From Microcystis aeruginosa FD4 (GTDB taxonomy: Bacteria; Cyanobacteriota; Cyanobacteriia; Cyanobacteriales; Microcystaceae): a DNA stretch of 64,000 bases. Position numbers and translations under genes: made by a program. The stretch is taken from NCBI RefSeq assembly GCF_009792235.1, contig NZ_CP046973.1, positions 4,154,001 through 4,218,000 of the forward strand. Reading direction: 5' to 3'. Positions within the stretch are counted from its first letter, which is position 1, and each line of letters starts with the position of its first letter. Under the pieces are notes generated by a model. The model ran no database searches and was not told the origin of the DNA. It saw nothing but the letters and a program-made list of their open reading frames with translations. Positions 18,464 through 27,604 of the stretch are shown one piece after another.

Positions 18464-19001
18464 AAGATTCGATTATTTTAACTGCTTCCGCCGGTGAAAT
18501 ATCTTGACGGCAATTAGGATAATCATACTCCTCCCGGGCAATTAATGCCCCACTGAGACGATAAAAATATTCTCCCATTTTCATCCAATCGGAATACAAA
18601 TCAGGTTCGGGGAATTGTTGCCTTAATTCCGAGTTTTTGGGTGTACCATAATTGAGCCAGTATCCTTCTCCAAATAGTGGGGAATTGAGCGCTAGGATTC
18701 CCTCTAATTCTAAACCATCATCGCCCCTGACGTTTTCAATTCCTTCCACCAAAAAACAGCTATTCTCGGCATTTTCAAAGAGGACTGCGTATCCTTTCCC
18801 CTCTTCTGCGAGGATTTTAATCTCGCTGGCCCGAAATCCGGGAGGGATATAGTTAGGTAAAATAATCTTAGCATCTAGCGATCGCAGTTGTTGCCGTTCA
18901 CTGGCGCTTAAAGTTACCGTTTCTGCTCTCAAATATTGCCCATTGTCAATAATAACAATAGATAATCCTAAAACTAAAGGCCAGAGAAATTTTATGGTCA
19001 T
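18447..19001 (-). CDS. Secreted or periplasmic hypothetical protein
   Basis: 184 aa from ATG 19001 (MTIKFLWPLVLGLSIVIID), a signal-peptide-like start; an upstream in-frame start at 19022 would mask it. The mature part (LPNYIPPGFRASEIKILAEEGKGYAVLFENAENSCFLVEGIENV) has no domain I can name. It overlaps the glycosyltransferase by 17 bp on the same strand, suggesting translational coupling and a shared envelope role (inference). Confidence 0.65.
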   Translation of the reverse strand: MTIKFLWPLVLGLSIVIIDNGQYLRAETVTLSASERQQLRSLDAKIILPNYIPPGFRASEIKILAEEGKGYAVLFENAENSCFLVEGIENVRGDDGLELEGILALNSPLFGEGYWLNYGTPKNSELRQQFPEPDLYSDWMKMGEYFYRLSGALIAREEYDYPNCRQDISPAEAVKIIESFGDNN

Positions 19002-19258
19002 AATCGCTGTTTCTAAGGTCATATTCTCGAGAATATGTGAGTTTTTGGGTAATTTACCGATTATTTAACCAGATTGACGACGAATATTGCCCTTTTCCTG
19101 TTCCCGATTCCCTATTTCCCGATTCTAATCGACAAAAAATCATAGCTTGTCTGTGGATTCCACTTTTTTCCACTTCTGTCACCCGGAATTATGGGACTGA
19201 CATCACCCCAAACCCTCTCGTATTCTAAGGTTATCGACAGGAAAGAGAGGTAACAACC

Positions 19259-19453
19259 ATGTTAGCGGGCCACCAAAATCCAACTTTTGTCCGTAACTAC
19301 TTAATCGCAGTTATCTCCGTGGTGATGATGGGTGTGGGAGTTGCCGATCTCATCAATAATCCCTCCCGAATCGCTCAACAAAACCGTCTTGATGGTTATG
19401 GTCGCTATGTTAGCGCTGGTTTGGTTAGCGGTGCAGTCAATAATATGCGTTAA
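19259..19453 (+). CDS. Small single-span membrane protein, 64 aa
   Basis: MLAGHQNPTFVRNYLIAVISVVMMGVGVADLINN has one hydrophobic helix, followed by a short hydrophilic tail (NPSRIAQQNRLDGYGRYVSAG). A good ribosome site (AAAGAGAGG) lies 7-8 bp before the ATG. The upstream 230 bp are non-coding. I do not recognise the family, but the start region and clean frame favour a real gene. Confidence 0.6.
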   Translation: MLAGHQNPTFVRNYLIAVISVVMMGVGVADLINNPSRIAQQNRLDGYGRYVSAGLVSGAVNNMR

Positions 19454-19470
19454 TCTGCCTCTGATTCTCT

Positions 19471-19557
19471 GATAACTGATAACTGATAACTGATAACTGA
19501 TAACTGATAACTGATTCTCTGATAACTGATTCTCTGATAACTGATAACTGATAACTG
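19471..19557. repeat. TGATAAC heptamer array
   Basis: About ten copies of the heptamer, broken by TTCTC spacers, fill the space between the 64-aa gene and the convergent pyruvate kinase-like gene. Confidence 0.85.
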
Positions 19558-19564
19558 AAACTAC

Positions 19565-21094
19565 TTAAACCCAAGAATGGAGAGCGCGTAATTGGGGTGT
19601 TTTTTTAGCTTGGTGGGTCTGCATTCTTTGTAAAACATCATCGAGAATTGTCACCGCTTCCCGGATATATTCCCCCTTATTCAGCATGACACATTCGGCT
19701 CTTTCGGCCATAGCGGCATCGGTAATCTCGGCCCGGGAAGGAATACTTTTCTTGACCAGATTTTCTAGGACTTGGGTAGCCCAAATTACCGGAATATGGG
19801 CCGCTTCGCATAACCAGAGAATTTCCTCTTGAATTTCTGCGAGTCTTTGATAGCCAATTTCTACGGCCAAATCACCCCGGGCAATCATCACCCCAAAAGG
19901 TTGTTTACCGGCGGCATGGATGATTAATTCGGGAAGATTTTTCACGGCTAAAGGTGTTTCTATTTTGGCCACAATTGCCTTTTGTCGCCAAGCATCCCCC
20001 AAACGACTTTGTAACTCTAGCTGTAGTGTCTCGATATCGCTGGCTTTTTGTACAAAAGAGTAACCGATAATATCGGCATTTTTGGCAATAAAATCTAAAT
20101 CCTGCCGGTCTTTTGCGGTCAAAGGATCGATATTTAAGACGGTATCGGGGAAATTTAGGCCTTTATCTGCTTTGAGTTTTTCTCCTTTCTCCCTAGCGTG
20201 GGTAATTTTTAGTAAAAGACCTTCCGGCATTATGGCAATAACTTCAGCCCCAATATGACCATCATCAATCCAAACTTTCGCCCCGACGGGAATTTGGGGA
20301 ATAATCTCCGGTTGGGAACAATTAGCCTGAAAATACTGGGGATGGGCAGTATGGGGCGGTTGGGGAGTTAAGAGCAGAAAATCCCCCTGATATAGTCTGG
20401 TTTGGGACTGGGGGGCTAAAATCTCTTCTAAACGGATTTTTGGGCCAGCTAAGTCCATATAAACCTTACAGGTATGTCCATTGACTAAATTTTCGGGATT
20501 TTTGACCGCCTCGCGCAGATTTTCGATCATTCCCTGCCATTCTTTCGGGCCATCATGGGCGCAATTAATGCGAATACAGTCCATTCCGCAACGCAGTAAT
20601 TGAGCAATAAAATTGGGGTCGGTTGCCGCCTCCGTCGGCATTGTCACCATAATTCGCACCCGACGCCGGGGGGAAGGCAGACCGAAAACTTCGGCGCTAT
20701 GGGAGGCTAAAAGTTGATCTCCTTGGAAAAATGCCTCTAAAGGGGGATGTTTGGGCAATAATGAGGCTTCTTGATGACAAACCGCCCCTAAAGTGGCAAT
20801 TACCGCATCGAGAGTCGGTAAAACTTTCGATTCAATCCGGCCTAGGGAAGATAATCCCCAGGGCATTAAAGCTAATTGTAAATCCCGGATATCTTCTTGT
20901 CTCAGGGCGAGATAATAGGCTAAATTACGGGTGCTAGGTTGAAAATTCTCCTTTTCAATCAGGTTTTTCCACTGCTGCAATTTTTCTTCTCCTTCCACTG
21001 TCACAAAATGCCGTAACTTTTGTAGATGATGGAGGAGAGTTTGGGGATAGGATAATTGTTCTCGTTTGAGTTGTTCTGAGAGAGTTAAAGACAT
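19565..21094 (-). CDS. Pyruvate kinase-like TIM-barrel protein
   Basis: 509 aa. An unassigned N-terminal region (~1-145) precedes a pyruvate kinase barrel in which most catalytic motifs are kept: MDCIRINCAHDGP, VYMDLAGPKIRL, DDGHIGAEV, IGYSFVQKASDI, AIVAKIETPLAV, MIARGDLAVEIGYQRL and PVIWATQVLENLVKKSIPSRAEITDAAMAERAECVMLNKG. The C-terminal allosteric domain of normal pyruvate kinases is absent. It may be a true ADP-phosphorylating enzyme or a relative with another role; a standard pyk gene would be expected elsewhere. Isolated on the minus strand. Confidence 0.82.
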   Translation of the reverse strand: MSLTLSEQLKREQLSYPQTLLHHLQKLRHFVTVEGEEKLQQWKNLIEKENFQPSTRNLAYYLALRQEDIRDLQLALMPWGLSSLGRIESKVLPTLDAVIATLGAVCHQEASLLPKHPPLEAFFQGDQLLASHSAEVFGLPSPRRRVRIMVTMPTEAATDPNFIAQLLRCGMDCIRINCAHDGPKEWQGMIENLREAVKNPENLVNGHTCKVYMDLAGPKIRLEEILAPQSQTRLYQGDFLLLTPQPPHTAHPQYFQANCSQPEIIPQIPVGAKVWIDDGHIGAEVIAIMPEGLLLKITHAREKGEKLKADKGLNFPDTVLNIDPLTAKDRQDLDFIAKNADIIGYSFVQKASDIETLQLELQSRLGDAWRQKAIVAKIETPLAVKNLPELIIHAAGKQPFGVMIARGDLAVEIGYQRLAEIQEEILWLCEAAHIPVIWATQVLENLVKKSIPSRAEITDAAMAERAECVMLNKGEYIREAVTILDDVLQRMQTHQAKKTPQLRALHSWV

Positions 21095-21576
21095 AAAATT
21101 AAGTAAAAAGTAAAAATCGTCAATTACTAAGGCAATACTCGCCTAGAAAATGATCACTGTCGCCGCTTATATTGCTTTTGGCTGGTTATGGGGTCAGTTC
21201 TCAGGCATAATCTCTCTGTTTCTATACTAAGCAAATATCCCGCCTCTAGAAGTTAATTTTTGCTACGATTTGTGGCGGTTATCTTCATGGTGAGGTGGGA
21301 AGTTTTCGTTTTGGGGAGTCGGTGGTGGGTGGTCGATACTAGAAAAGCTAGGTTTATCGGTGAAAAATTATCGATAAGCTTCCCTGTATTATGCCTTTGA
21401 TATTATTAAAATAATGGCGTACATTGGCTGAATAAATTATCTTTTTTGAGCTATATTAAAGGTGCATAAAGTGATTAGTAACTACAGTATTAAGTTTTAT
21501 GAAGGGAGGGAATGCTCCAGAATCGCGACTATAATAAGTAAACAGATCATTCCTGTGTCGGCGAGAGCGAGAAAAT
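21095..21576. other. Non-coding gap between pyruvate kinase-like gene and gatB
   Basis: No gene seen. It contains a dispersed repeat (21271-21323, GGTTATCTTCATGGTGAGGT then AAGTTTTCGTTTTGGGGAG) that reappears inverted at about 57618-57670. The gatB start is preceded by a weak purine stretch (GAGAGCGAGA). Confidence 0.6.
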
Positions 21577-23049
21577 ATGTCTGCCACTGAATACGAAGCA
21601 ATTATCGGTTTAGAAACCCACTGTCAACTCAACACCAAAAGCAAGATATTTTGTTCCTGTCCCACCAACTTCGATAGTCCCCCCAATACTAACGTCTGTC
21701 CCGTCTGTTTGGGTTATCCGGGGGTATTACCCGTCCTTAACCAAGAAGTCCTGGTCAGTGCCGTTAAACTGGGATTAGCTATCGATGGTAAAATTACACC
21801 TCATAGCAAATTCGATCGCAAACAGTATTTTTATCCCGACCTGCCGAAAAATTATCAAATTTCCCAGTATGATCTCCCTATTGTCGAACAGGGTCAACTA
21901 GAAATCGAGATCGTCGATAAAAAAACTAAGGAAGTTAGCCGCAAAATTATCGGCATTACCCGTCTGCACATGGAAGAAGACGCGGGAAAACTGGTTCATG
22001 CTGGCAGCGAACGTCTCTCCGGTTCTACCCATTCCCTCGTGGATTTTAATCGTACAGGTGTACCATTATTGGAAATTGTCTCGGAACCGGATTTACGCAC
22101 CGGCACCGAAGCGGCGGAATATGCCCAAGAATTACGGCGTTTAGTGCGTTATCTCGGCATCAGTGACGGTAATATGCAGGAAGGTTCCCTGCGCTGCGAT
22201 GTCAATATTTCCGTTCGCAAAAAAGGCACTAAAAAGTTCGGGACTAAGGTAGAAATTAAAAATATGAACTCCTTTAGTGCTATCCAAAAAGCCATAGAAT
22301 ACGAGATTGATCGACAAATTGAAGCGATCGAAAATGGCGAACCAATCGTACAGGAAACCCGTCTTTGGGAAGAAGCTACTCAACGGACGATTAGTATGCG
22401 GAAAAAAGAAGGTTCTAGCGATTATCGCTATTTTCCCGAACCGGATTTACCCCCCCTAGAAGTCTCCCCCGAACAGTTAAAAGCTTGGGCGGAAGAATTA
22501 CCGGAATTACCCGCTCGTAAACGTCGTCGTTATGAAGAAGAATTTGGTCTTTCCCCCTACGATGCCAGGGTTTTAACCGATGATCGCACCGTGGCTGAAT
22601 ATTTTGAAACTGCGGTAATTGCGGGGGCAAATGCGAAATTAGTCGCTAACTGGATCAGTCAAGATATCGCCGCTTATTTGAATAATAATAAGCTGATGAT
22701 CACGGAAATTGCCCTGCAAGCGGCAGACTTGGCGGAATTAGTTAAACTGATTGAAACGGGAACAATTAGTGGCAAAATTGCTAAGGAAATTTTACCGGAA
22801 CTTCTCACCGAAGGCGGTTCCCCCAAAGCACTGGTGGAAAAGAAAGGATTAATACAAATTTCTGACACTTCTGCGATCGAAAAACTGATCGAGGAAATTA
22901 TCGCCTCCCATCCAAGCGAATTAGAAAAATTCCGGGCGGGTAAAACCAATCTTAAGGGGTTTTTTGTCGGTCAAGTCATGAAAAAAAGCGGCGGTAAAGC
23001 CGATCCTAAATTAACTAGCCAAATCTTAGATCAAAAACTTTCTGGTTAG
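21577..23049 (+). CDS. gatB: Aspartyl/glutamyl-tRNA(Asn/Gln) amidotransferase subunit B
   Basis: 490 aa, normal length. Family motifs: IIGLETHCQLNTKSKIFCSC, NTNVCPVCLGYPGVLPVLN, LHMEEDAGKLVH, VDFNRTGVPLLEIVSEPDLR and GSLRCDVNISVR, with the helical and YqeY-like tail at the end (FFVGQVMKKSGGKADPKL). With GatA and GatC it converts misacylated Glu-tRNA(Gln) to Gln-tRNA(Gln). The zinc cysteines (CSC, CPVC) are present. It stands alone; gatA and gatC are not in the window. Confidence 0.97.
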   Translation: MSATEYEAIIGLETHCQLNTKSKIFCSCPTNFDSPPNTNVCPVCLGYPGVLPVLNQEVLVSAVKLGLAIDGKITPHSKFDRKQYFYPDLPKNYQISQYDLPIVEQGQLEIEIVDKKTKEVSRKIIGITRLHMEEDAGKLVHAGSERLSGSTHSLVDFNRTGVPLLEIVSEPDLRTGTEAAEYAQELRRLVRYLGISDGNMQEGSLRCDVNISVRKKGTKKFGTKVEIKNMNSFSAIQKAIEYEIDRQIEAIENGEPIVQETRLWEEATQRTISMRKKEGSSDYRYFPEPDLPPLEVSPEQLKAWAEELPELPARKRRRYEEEFGLSPYDARVLTDDRTVAEYFETAVIAGANAKLVANWISQDIAAYLNNNKLMITEIALQAADLAELVKLIETGTISGKIAKEILPELLTEGGSPKALVEKKGLIQISDTSAIEKLIEEIIASHPSELEKFRAGKTNLKGFFVGQVMKKSGGKADPKLTSQILDQKLSG

Positions 23050-23110
23050 TTATATTCAGTGATCAGTGATCAGTAAAAAGTAAACAGTAATCAGTGAACT
23101 TAAAACTCAA

Positions 23111-23222
23111 ATCTGATAACTGATAACTGGTAACTGATAACTGATAACTGGTAACTGGTAACTGATAACTGATAACTGATAACTGATAACTGATAACTGA
23201 TAACTGATAACTGATAACTGAA
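23111..23222. repeat. TGATAAC/TGGTAAC heptamer array abutting parA
   Basis: About fifteen heptamers, TGATAAC with some TGGTAAC variants, run up to 1 bp before the parA ATG at 23224. The array fills most of the gatB-parA gap and displaces any usual ribosome site. Confidence 0.9.
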
Positions 23223-23223
23223 A

Positions 23224-23874
23224 ATGACCTCGCAATTAAAGCCTAATAGCCCGAAAATTCTCGCTGTTGTCAACGGTAAAGGTGGTGTGGGTAAAACCAC
23301 CACTGCGGTCAATTTAGCGGCAATTTGGGGGCAGAATCAGCGTGTTTTGCTGGTGGATGCGGATCCCCAGGGTTCCTCCACTTGGTGGGTAGAAAGAAAT
23401 CAAGCGGGTATGGTATTTGATTTAGCCAAGCAAATTAATACAGAGAAATTAGGAGAATTGCGTCAAATTATCGAGTACGATCTGATCGTGATTGACACAC
23501 CACCAGCTTTGCGTTCCGAATTACTTACCGCAGTCATAGCAGAATCAGATTATTTAATTTTACCGACTCCTCCCGCACCGATGGATTTAATGGCTTTAAT
23601 TGACACGGTACGCACGGCAGTTAAACCCCTAGGAATTTCCTATCGGGTGTTGTTAACGAAAGTGGATTCCCGTAGTCTTAAGGAAACTTTAGAAGCACAA
23701 AATACTTTATTAGAATTAGGTATTCCTGCCTGTCATGCTTTTGTCAGAAATTATAAGGCCCACGAAAAAGCCGTTTTAGACGGGGTAGCTATTACCAATT
23801 GGCGCGGTAAAAATGCCCAAGAAGCCAGTGCCGATTATCGTCGTGTGGCCGAAGAATTAGAACGGGATTGGTAG
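23224..23874 (+). CDS. ParA family partition-type ATPase (orphan)
   Basis: 216 aa. Deviant Walker A KGGVGKTTTAVNLA at residues ~20-33, switch I region DADPQGSSTWW, Walker B YDLIVIDTPP. The short form without an N-terminal HTH resembles plasmid-type or orphan ParA/MinD relatives. No ParB follows: the next gene is on the opposite strand. It may position plasmid, carboxysome or other cargo, but nothing here tells which. No Shine-Dalgarno is visible because heptamer repeats run up to the start codon. Confidence 0.88.
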   Translation: MTSQLKPNSPKILAVVNGKGGVGKTTTAVNLAAIWGQNQRVLLVDADPQGSSTWWVERNQAGMVFDLAKQINTEKLGELRQIIEYDLIVIDTPPALRSELLTAVIAESDYLILPTPPAPMDLMALIDTVRTAVKPLGISYRVLLTKVDSRSLKETLEAQNTLLELGIPACHAFVRNYKAHEKAVLDGVAITNWRGKNAQEASADYRRVAEELERDW

Positions 23875-23891
23875 ATTTATCGACAGGTTTT

Positions 23892-24359
23892 CTAAGCACA
23901 ATATTTTTGCAGTAAAGAAATCACTAAATCTAGACCATCGGGCTGAACTTGAACAGTATAGGCTTCGGCTTCAATTTGCCGGCTAAAACCTTCATAATTC
24001 ATAAAAAATCTTCTGGTTATTGCTGGTGGTTCTATCCATAAATTAAGAGCTTTAACTGTTTTGCCTCCATGACAAAGTTGAGTGGCATGGACAGCTTCAT
24101 GAATTAATGTTGGTCGGGCAATACCTAAGTCAAAAACTAGGGGATGAATCCAAATAATTCTAGTTTTACTATCAAATAAACCGTAGGCTCCTCGCACGGG
24201 TGGCGGGGCAATTTTGACGATAAAATTGTGTTTTTCTAAAGCTTTTTGTAGTCGTAGAAAATCTGGATTCGCTGCCGATAAATTTTCTCCTGCAGCTAAT
24301 TGCATCCCTAGAAAAACAGCAGCGATTGTGTAATAAATGCCCATCAGGTGATAGTTCAT
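23892..24359 (-). CDS. Putative secreted zinc metallopeptidase-like protein (HExxH)
   Basis: 155 aa. A hydrophobic N-terminus (MGIYYTIAAVFLGMQLAAGE) looks like a signal peptide or anchor; if so the start may be ATG at 24344 instead of 24359. The zincin motif HEAVHATQLCHGG is at residues ~87-99, and an acidic residue that could be the third ligand follows about 45 residues later (QIEAEAYTVQ). No named family was recognised. It lies 30 bp downstream of the J-domain/pentapeptide gene on the same strand, a likely operon. Confidence 0.6.
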   Translation of the reverse strand: MNYHLMGIYYTIAAVFLGMQLAAGENLSAANPDFLRLQKALEKHNFIVKIAPPPVRGAYGLFDSKTRIIWIHPLVFDLGIARPTLIHEAVHATQLCHGGKTVKALNLWIEPPAITRRFFMNYEGFSRQIEAEAYTVQVQPDGLDLVISLLQKYCA

Positions 24360-24389
24360 ATTAAAGGGAGATCAAAATTAGCAAGAGGT

Positions 24390-25175
24390 CTATTGATGAA
24401 TCGAACCATCGGGGAGAATTGTTCCCGTTAAAATTGCCCCAGTTAATTTCACCATAATACGCTTACCAAAGCCAATTTTTGCCCCGCGTAAATCCGCCGC
24501 CGACAGATCCGCCCCACTTAAATCCGCCCCGATGAGATTGGCTTCCTGTAAATTTGCACCTTTAAGGTTAGCTTCGAGGAGATTGGCGCGAAAAAGATTA
24601 GCTTTGTACAGATTAGCCTTTTCTAGGTTAACTTTGTGCAGGAAGCTATCGCTTAAGTCGGCATGGCTTAAATCTGCCCCGATGAGACTGCGACTAGAGA
24701 AATCTTTTTCCTTCAGGTTGGCTCCCTGTAAATCGGCTCCGTTTAAATCCCGATAGTGAGGGCGCCAGGCGGCATGATTGTGGACCTGATGGTTATTCTG
24801 GGAGTGGCTGTGTTGACTATGGGTTTGTTGACTATGGGTTTGTTGACTGTGGGTTTGGGAATTTTGGCTGGGTTGGCTAGGGTGAGGCTGATAGGGGGAA
24901 GCAGTTTTATAGGCGTGGACGGGCTGTTTTTCAGTTTTAGGGGCGGAATTGGAGCGTTTAGAAGAATTTTGATGAATTTGCCGCAATTGTTCCCTAGCGT
25001 GGTTAATTTCTTGCAGTTTAGCGGTGGCTTTTTCCAAAAGACGCTGATTATCTTTGGGAATGCGATCGGGATGCCAAATAAACACCAAATCTTTGTAGGC
25101 TTGATTGATCTCATCGAGAGATGCCCCATGATCTAACCCTAAAACTTTATAGTATCGCTCCAATTCTTTCATCAT
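24390..25175 (-). CDS. J-domain protein fused to pentapeptide repeats
   Basis: 261 aa. Residues ~7-65 are a J domain with the HPD motif (YYKVLGLDHGASLDEINQAY, WHPDR). A Ser/Gln/His-rich linker (~75-140, HSQQTHSQQTHSQHSHSQ) leads to about fifteen pentapeptide units of the A(D/N)LxxA type (ADLSHADLSDSFL, ANLFRANLLEANL). J domains stimulate Hsp70 ATPase; the right-handed pentapeptide helix probably acts as a binding or scaffold part. The repetitive linker produces spurious frames on both strands. Confidence 0.88.
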   Translation of the reverse strand: MMKELERYYKVLGLDHGASLDEINQAYKDLVFIWHPDRIPKDNQRLLEKATAKLQEINHAREQLRQIHQNSSKRSNSAPKTEKQPVHAYKTASPYQPHPSQPSQNSQTHSQQTHSQQTHSQHSHSQNNHQVHNHAAWRPHYRDLNGADLQGANLKEKDFSSRSLIGADLSHADLSDSFLHKVNLEKANLYKANLFRANLLEANLKGANLQEANLIGADLSGADLSAADLRGAKIGFGKRIMVKLTGAILTGTILPDGSIHQ

Positions 25176-25414
25176 CGAAGTCCTAATACAAGGATAAAAG
25201 CATTAATGGCCACAATTTCTCTGAGTCTGGTCGGATTTTCTAGGAGAGGATTTCTTTCAGGATAATTTGACTCTGGGAGAGTTGCCATAAAATTTGAGAA
25301 AATGTCTGGTAATTAAGAAAATCTCGTTTTTCTATCCTGTTTTGATGCGTAACTGTATAGCACATAACAGCAAAATTAGCAAGTTTTTGATACAAAACTT
25401 AATTTATGCTGTTA

Positions 25415-25555
25415 GGGAGGTGGGGAAGTGGGGAAGTGGGGAGGTGGGGAAGTGGGGAAGTGGGGAGGTGGGGAAGTGGGGAAGTGGGGAAGTGGGGAGG
25501 TGGGGAAGTGGGGAAGTGGGGAAGTGGGGAAGTGGGGAGGTGGGGAGGTGGGGAA
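25415..25555. repeat. Octamer minisatellite GTGGGGAA/GTGGGGAG
   Basis: About 17 copies of an 8-bp unit, GTGGGGAA or GTGGGGAG, followed by a run of CCCCAAAACCCC-like sequence to 25603. It lies in the 500-bp gap (25176-25678) before the AI-2E protein gene; no gene is supported here although all frames stay open through the repeat. Confidence 0.9.
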
Positions 25556-25678
25556 ATTGAACTAAAACCCCAAAACCCCAACACCCCAAAACCCCAACAC
25601 CTAAAACCTGCCGACCGCCGACCGCCTCCCGACTGCTGTATGATAAAACTTGTCCCGATAGGATGATAAATCAACGTC

Positions 25679-26716
25679 GTGAAATTTGGTCAGTGGTTGG
25701 GGTTTATCTGTTTAATAATGGCTCTGTATGTATTGTGGCAGATTCGACAGCTATTATTATTGATTTTTATGGCGATAGTGTTTACCGTAGCCTTAAATAG
25801 ATGTGTGAAAGGATTGCAGAGATTAGGGATTAAAAGGGGGTTGGCTATTTTAATTACCCTGCTGACGAGTCTAGCAATTGTGATTTTATTTTTTATAATT
25901 ATTGTTCCCCCCTTTGTTGAACAGTTCCAAAAATTAATTGAACTTTTACCGCAAGCTTGGGATTTAGTCCGTAATAACTCGATTCGATGGCGACAACAGT
26001 TCCAATTTGATTGGTTGCCATCGCTGCCTAATTTAACCGATTTAGTCCAGCAGTTACAACCTTTAGGAACCTTTGTTTTTAGTAACTTTTTTACTTTCTT
26101 TTCTAACTCAGTTGCGGCAATTTTGCAATTATTATTCGTGCTGGTGTTAGCAATGATGATGTTAGCCAATCCCCAACCCTATCGACAAGCTTTCTTAAAA
26201 TTATTTCCTAACTTCTATCGTCGTCGTGCCGAGGAAATTCTGACCCTATCGGAAGCGGGTTTGGGTAATTGGTTGTTGGGAATTGCCATTAGTTCAACTA
26301 TCGTGGGATTATTCAGTGGTTTCGGTCTTTGGGTTCTACAAATTAATCTAGTTCTCGTTCATGCTATCCTAGCAGGATTGCTCAATTTTATCCCTAATAT
26401 CGGACCGACTGCTAGTGTGATTTTTCCGATCCTCATTGCTGTTATCGATGCACCTTGGAAAATTGTCGCTATTCTGATTCTCTATTTTATTATCCAAAAT
26501 GTCGAAAGTTATTTGCTGACACCAACTGTCATGGCTAAACAGGTATCTTTACTACCGGCAATTACCCTAATCGCTCAAATTTTCTTCGCTCAAATGTTTG
26601 GCATCTTAGGTTTATTATTGGCTTTACCTTTGACAGTGGTAGTAAAAACATGGTTAGATGAATTATTATTCAAAGACATTTTAGATCAATGGGATCAAGT
26701 CCATAACAAATCTTAA
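25679..26716 (+). CDS. AI-2E family transporter-type membrane protein
   Basis: 345 aa from GTG 25679, with AGGATGA upstream. Eight or so hydrophobic segments in the AI-2E/PerM/YdiK pattern: N-terminal pairs, a soluble stretch (~70-130), the conserved LVLVLAMMMLANPQPYRQAF, AILAGLLNFIPNIGPTASVI and ESYLLTPTVMAKQVSLLPA. Members move small solutes or act as Na+/H+ antiporters; the autoinducer name should not be taken literally. It is followed by the binding-protein gene 18 bp downstream. Confidence 0.88.
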   Translation: MKFGQWLGFICLIMALYVLWQIRQLLLLIFMAIVFTVALNRCVKGLQRLGIKRGLAILITLLTSLAIVILFFIIIVPPFVEQFQKLIELLPQAWDLVRNNSIRWRQQFQFDWLPSLPNLTDLVQQLQPLGTFVFSNFFTFFSNSVAAILQLLFVLVLAMMMLANPQPYRQAFLKLFPNFYRRRAEEILTLSEAGLGNWLLGIAISSTIVGLFSGFGLWVLQINLVLVHAILAGLLNFIPNIGPTASVIFPILIAVIDAPWKIVAILILYFIIQNVESYLLTPTVMAKQVSLLPAITLIAQIFFAQMFGILGLLLALPLTVVVKTWLDELLFKDILDQWDQVHNKS

Positions 26717-26734
26717 ATAATTTCGGCAAAAGTC

Positions 26735-27592
26735 ATGAAATTAATCATTCTTACTCTCGTTATTTTATCTAATGTGTTTGCTCCTCTCCCCGTCAAGTCT
26801 GAAACAGTGCTAGAAAAAATTAAACGCACGGGATTATTAGAAGTAGCTATGAGAGAAGATGCCATTCCTTTTGGCTATCGAGATAGTCATAATAATTTAC
26901 AGGGATTATGCTTAGATTTTATCCAATTGCTCAGAGAGGAACTTAAGCACAAATTAAACCTCCGGATCATCAGTGTCAAAATTTATAAATCAACTTTATT
27001 TAATCGCTTCCAGTTATTGAAAAATAAAACCGTTGATTTCGAGTGTGGTCCTAATAGTATCATAAAAAACATACCTGATGGTGTCAGTTTTTCTCGTCCT
27101 TTTTTTGTCACAGGAACTCAGTTTTTAGTTCGGAGTGATAATCAGAAGAATTTCAACTTTTCTTCGTCCTTAGAAGGTATAAGTATTGGAGTTTTGCGAG
27201 ATACCACCACTCAAGAATTATTAAGACAAAAATATCCTCTTGCTACCTATCAGGAATTTCAAGGAGTGACGGGAAGACTGCGGGGTATCCAAAGTTTAAG
27301 AAGGAATAGAATAGATGCTTTTGCTAGTGATGGTATTCTGCTAATTGGAGAAGCTGTCATTCTCGGTTTATCCCTAGGAAAAGATTATCAACTTATCCCC
27401 CGCAATCCTTTAAATTGTGATTATTATGGTTTTATTCTTCCCGCTAATGATCCCCAATGGCAAGAGTTTATTAATGGGGTTATCGTCACCAGTGAGAACA
27501 GAAATATTTTTAAAACATGGTTTACTGAAGTTGCTTCCTATTTTATACATACTTGGCAGTATTGTCGTAATAACTCCGAAAAATCCCAGTAA
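26735..27592 (+). CDS. Extracellular solute-binding protein, family 3
   Basis: 285 aa. Signal peptide at residues 1-22 (MKLIILTLVILSNVFAPLPVKS). The mature part has the SBP_bac_3 pattern: IKRTGLLEVAMREDAIPFGYRD, LQGLCLDFIQLLREEL, VDFECGPNSI, ISIGVLRDTTTQELL and IDAFASDGILLIGEA. These proteins bind amino acids or related polar solutes for ABC importers. No permease or ATPase is nearby; the flanking genes encode AI-2E and DUF2079 membrane proteins, so its partner must be elsewhere or it acts otherwise. Confidence 0.85.
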   Translation: MKLIILTLVILSNVFAPLPVKSETVLEKIKRTGLLEVAMREDAIPFGYRDSHNNLQGLCLDFIQLLREELKHKLNLRIISVKIYKSTLFNRFQLLKNKTVDFECGPNSIIKNIPDGVSFSRPFFVTGTQFLVRSDNQKNFNFSSSLEGISIGVLRDTTTQELLRQKYPLATYQEFQGVTGRLRGIQSLRRNRIDAFASDGILLIGEAVILGLSLGKDYQLIPRNPLNCDYYGFILPANDPQWQEFINGVIVTSENRNIFKTWFTEVASYFIHTWQYCRNNSEKSQ

Positions 27593-27604
27593 AACTTAAC
27601 GATT

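Noticed and set aside
23111..23222. Regular direct repeats that could suggest a CRISPR array
   Set aside because: Units are 7 bp and contiguous, with no unique spacers and no cas genes nearby. They are simple heptamer repeats, as are those at 19471-19557 and 56238-56290.
24743..25136. Two long frames opposite or shifted within the J-domain gene
   Set aside because: The J-domain/pentapeptide frame explains the region with clear domains; the others arise from the low-complexity linker.
25399..25674. Open frames on both strands through the GTGGGGA repeat
   Set aside because: They exist only because the 8-bp unit has no stop in most frames. The products are Pro/His/Thr or Gly/Trp/Glu repeats without a ribosome site.
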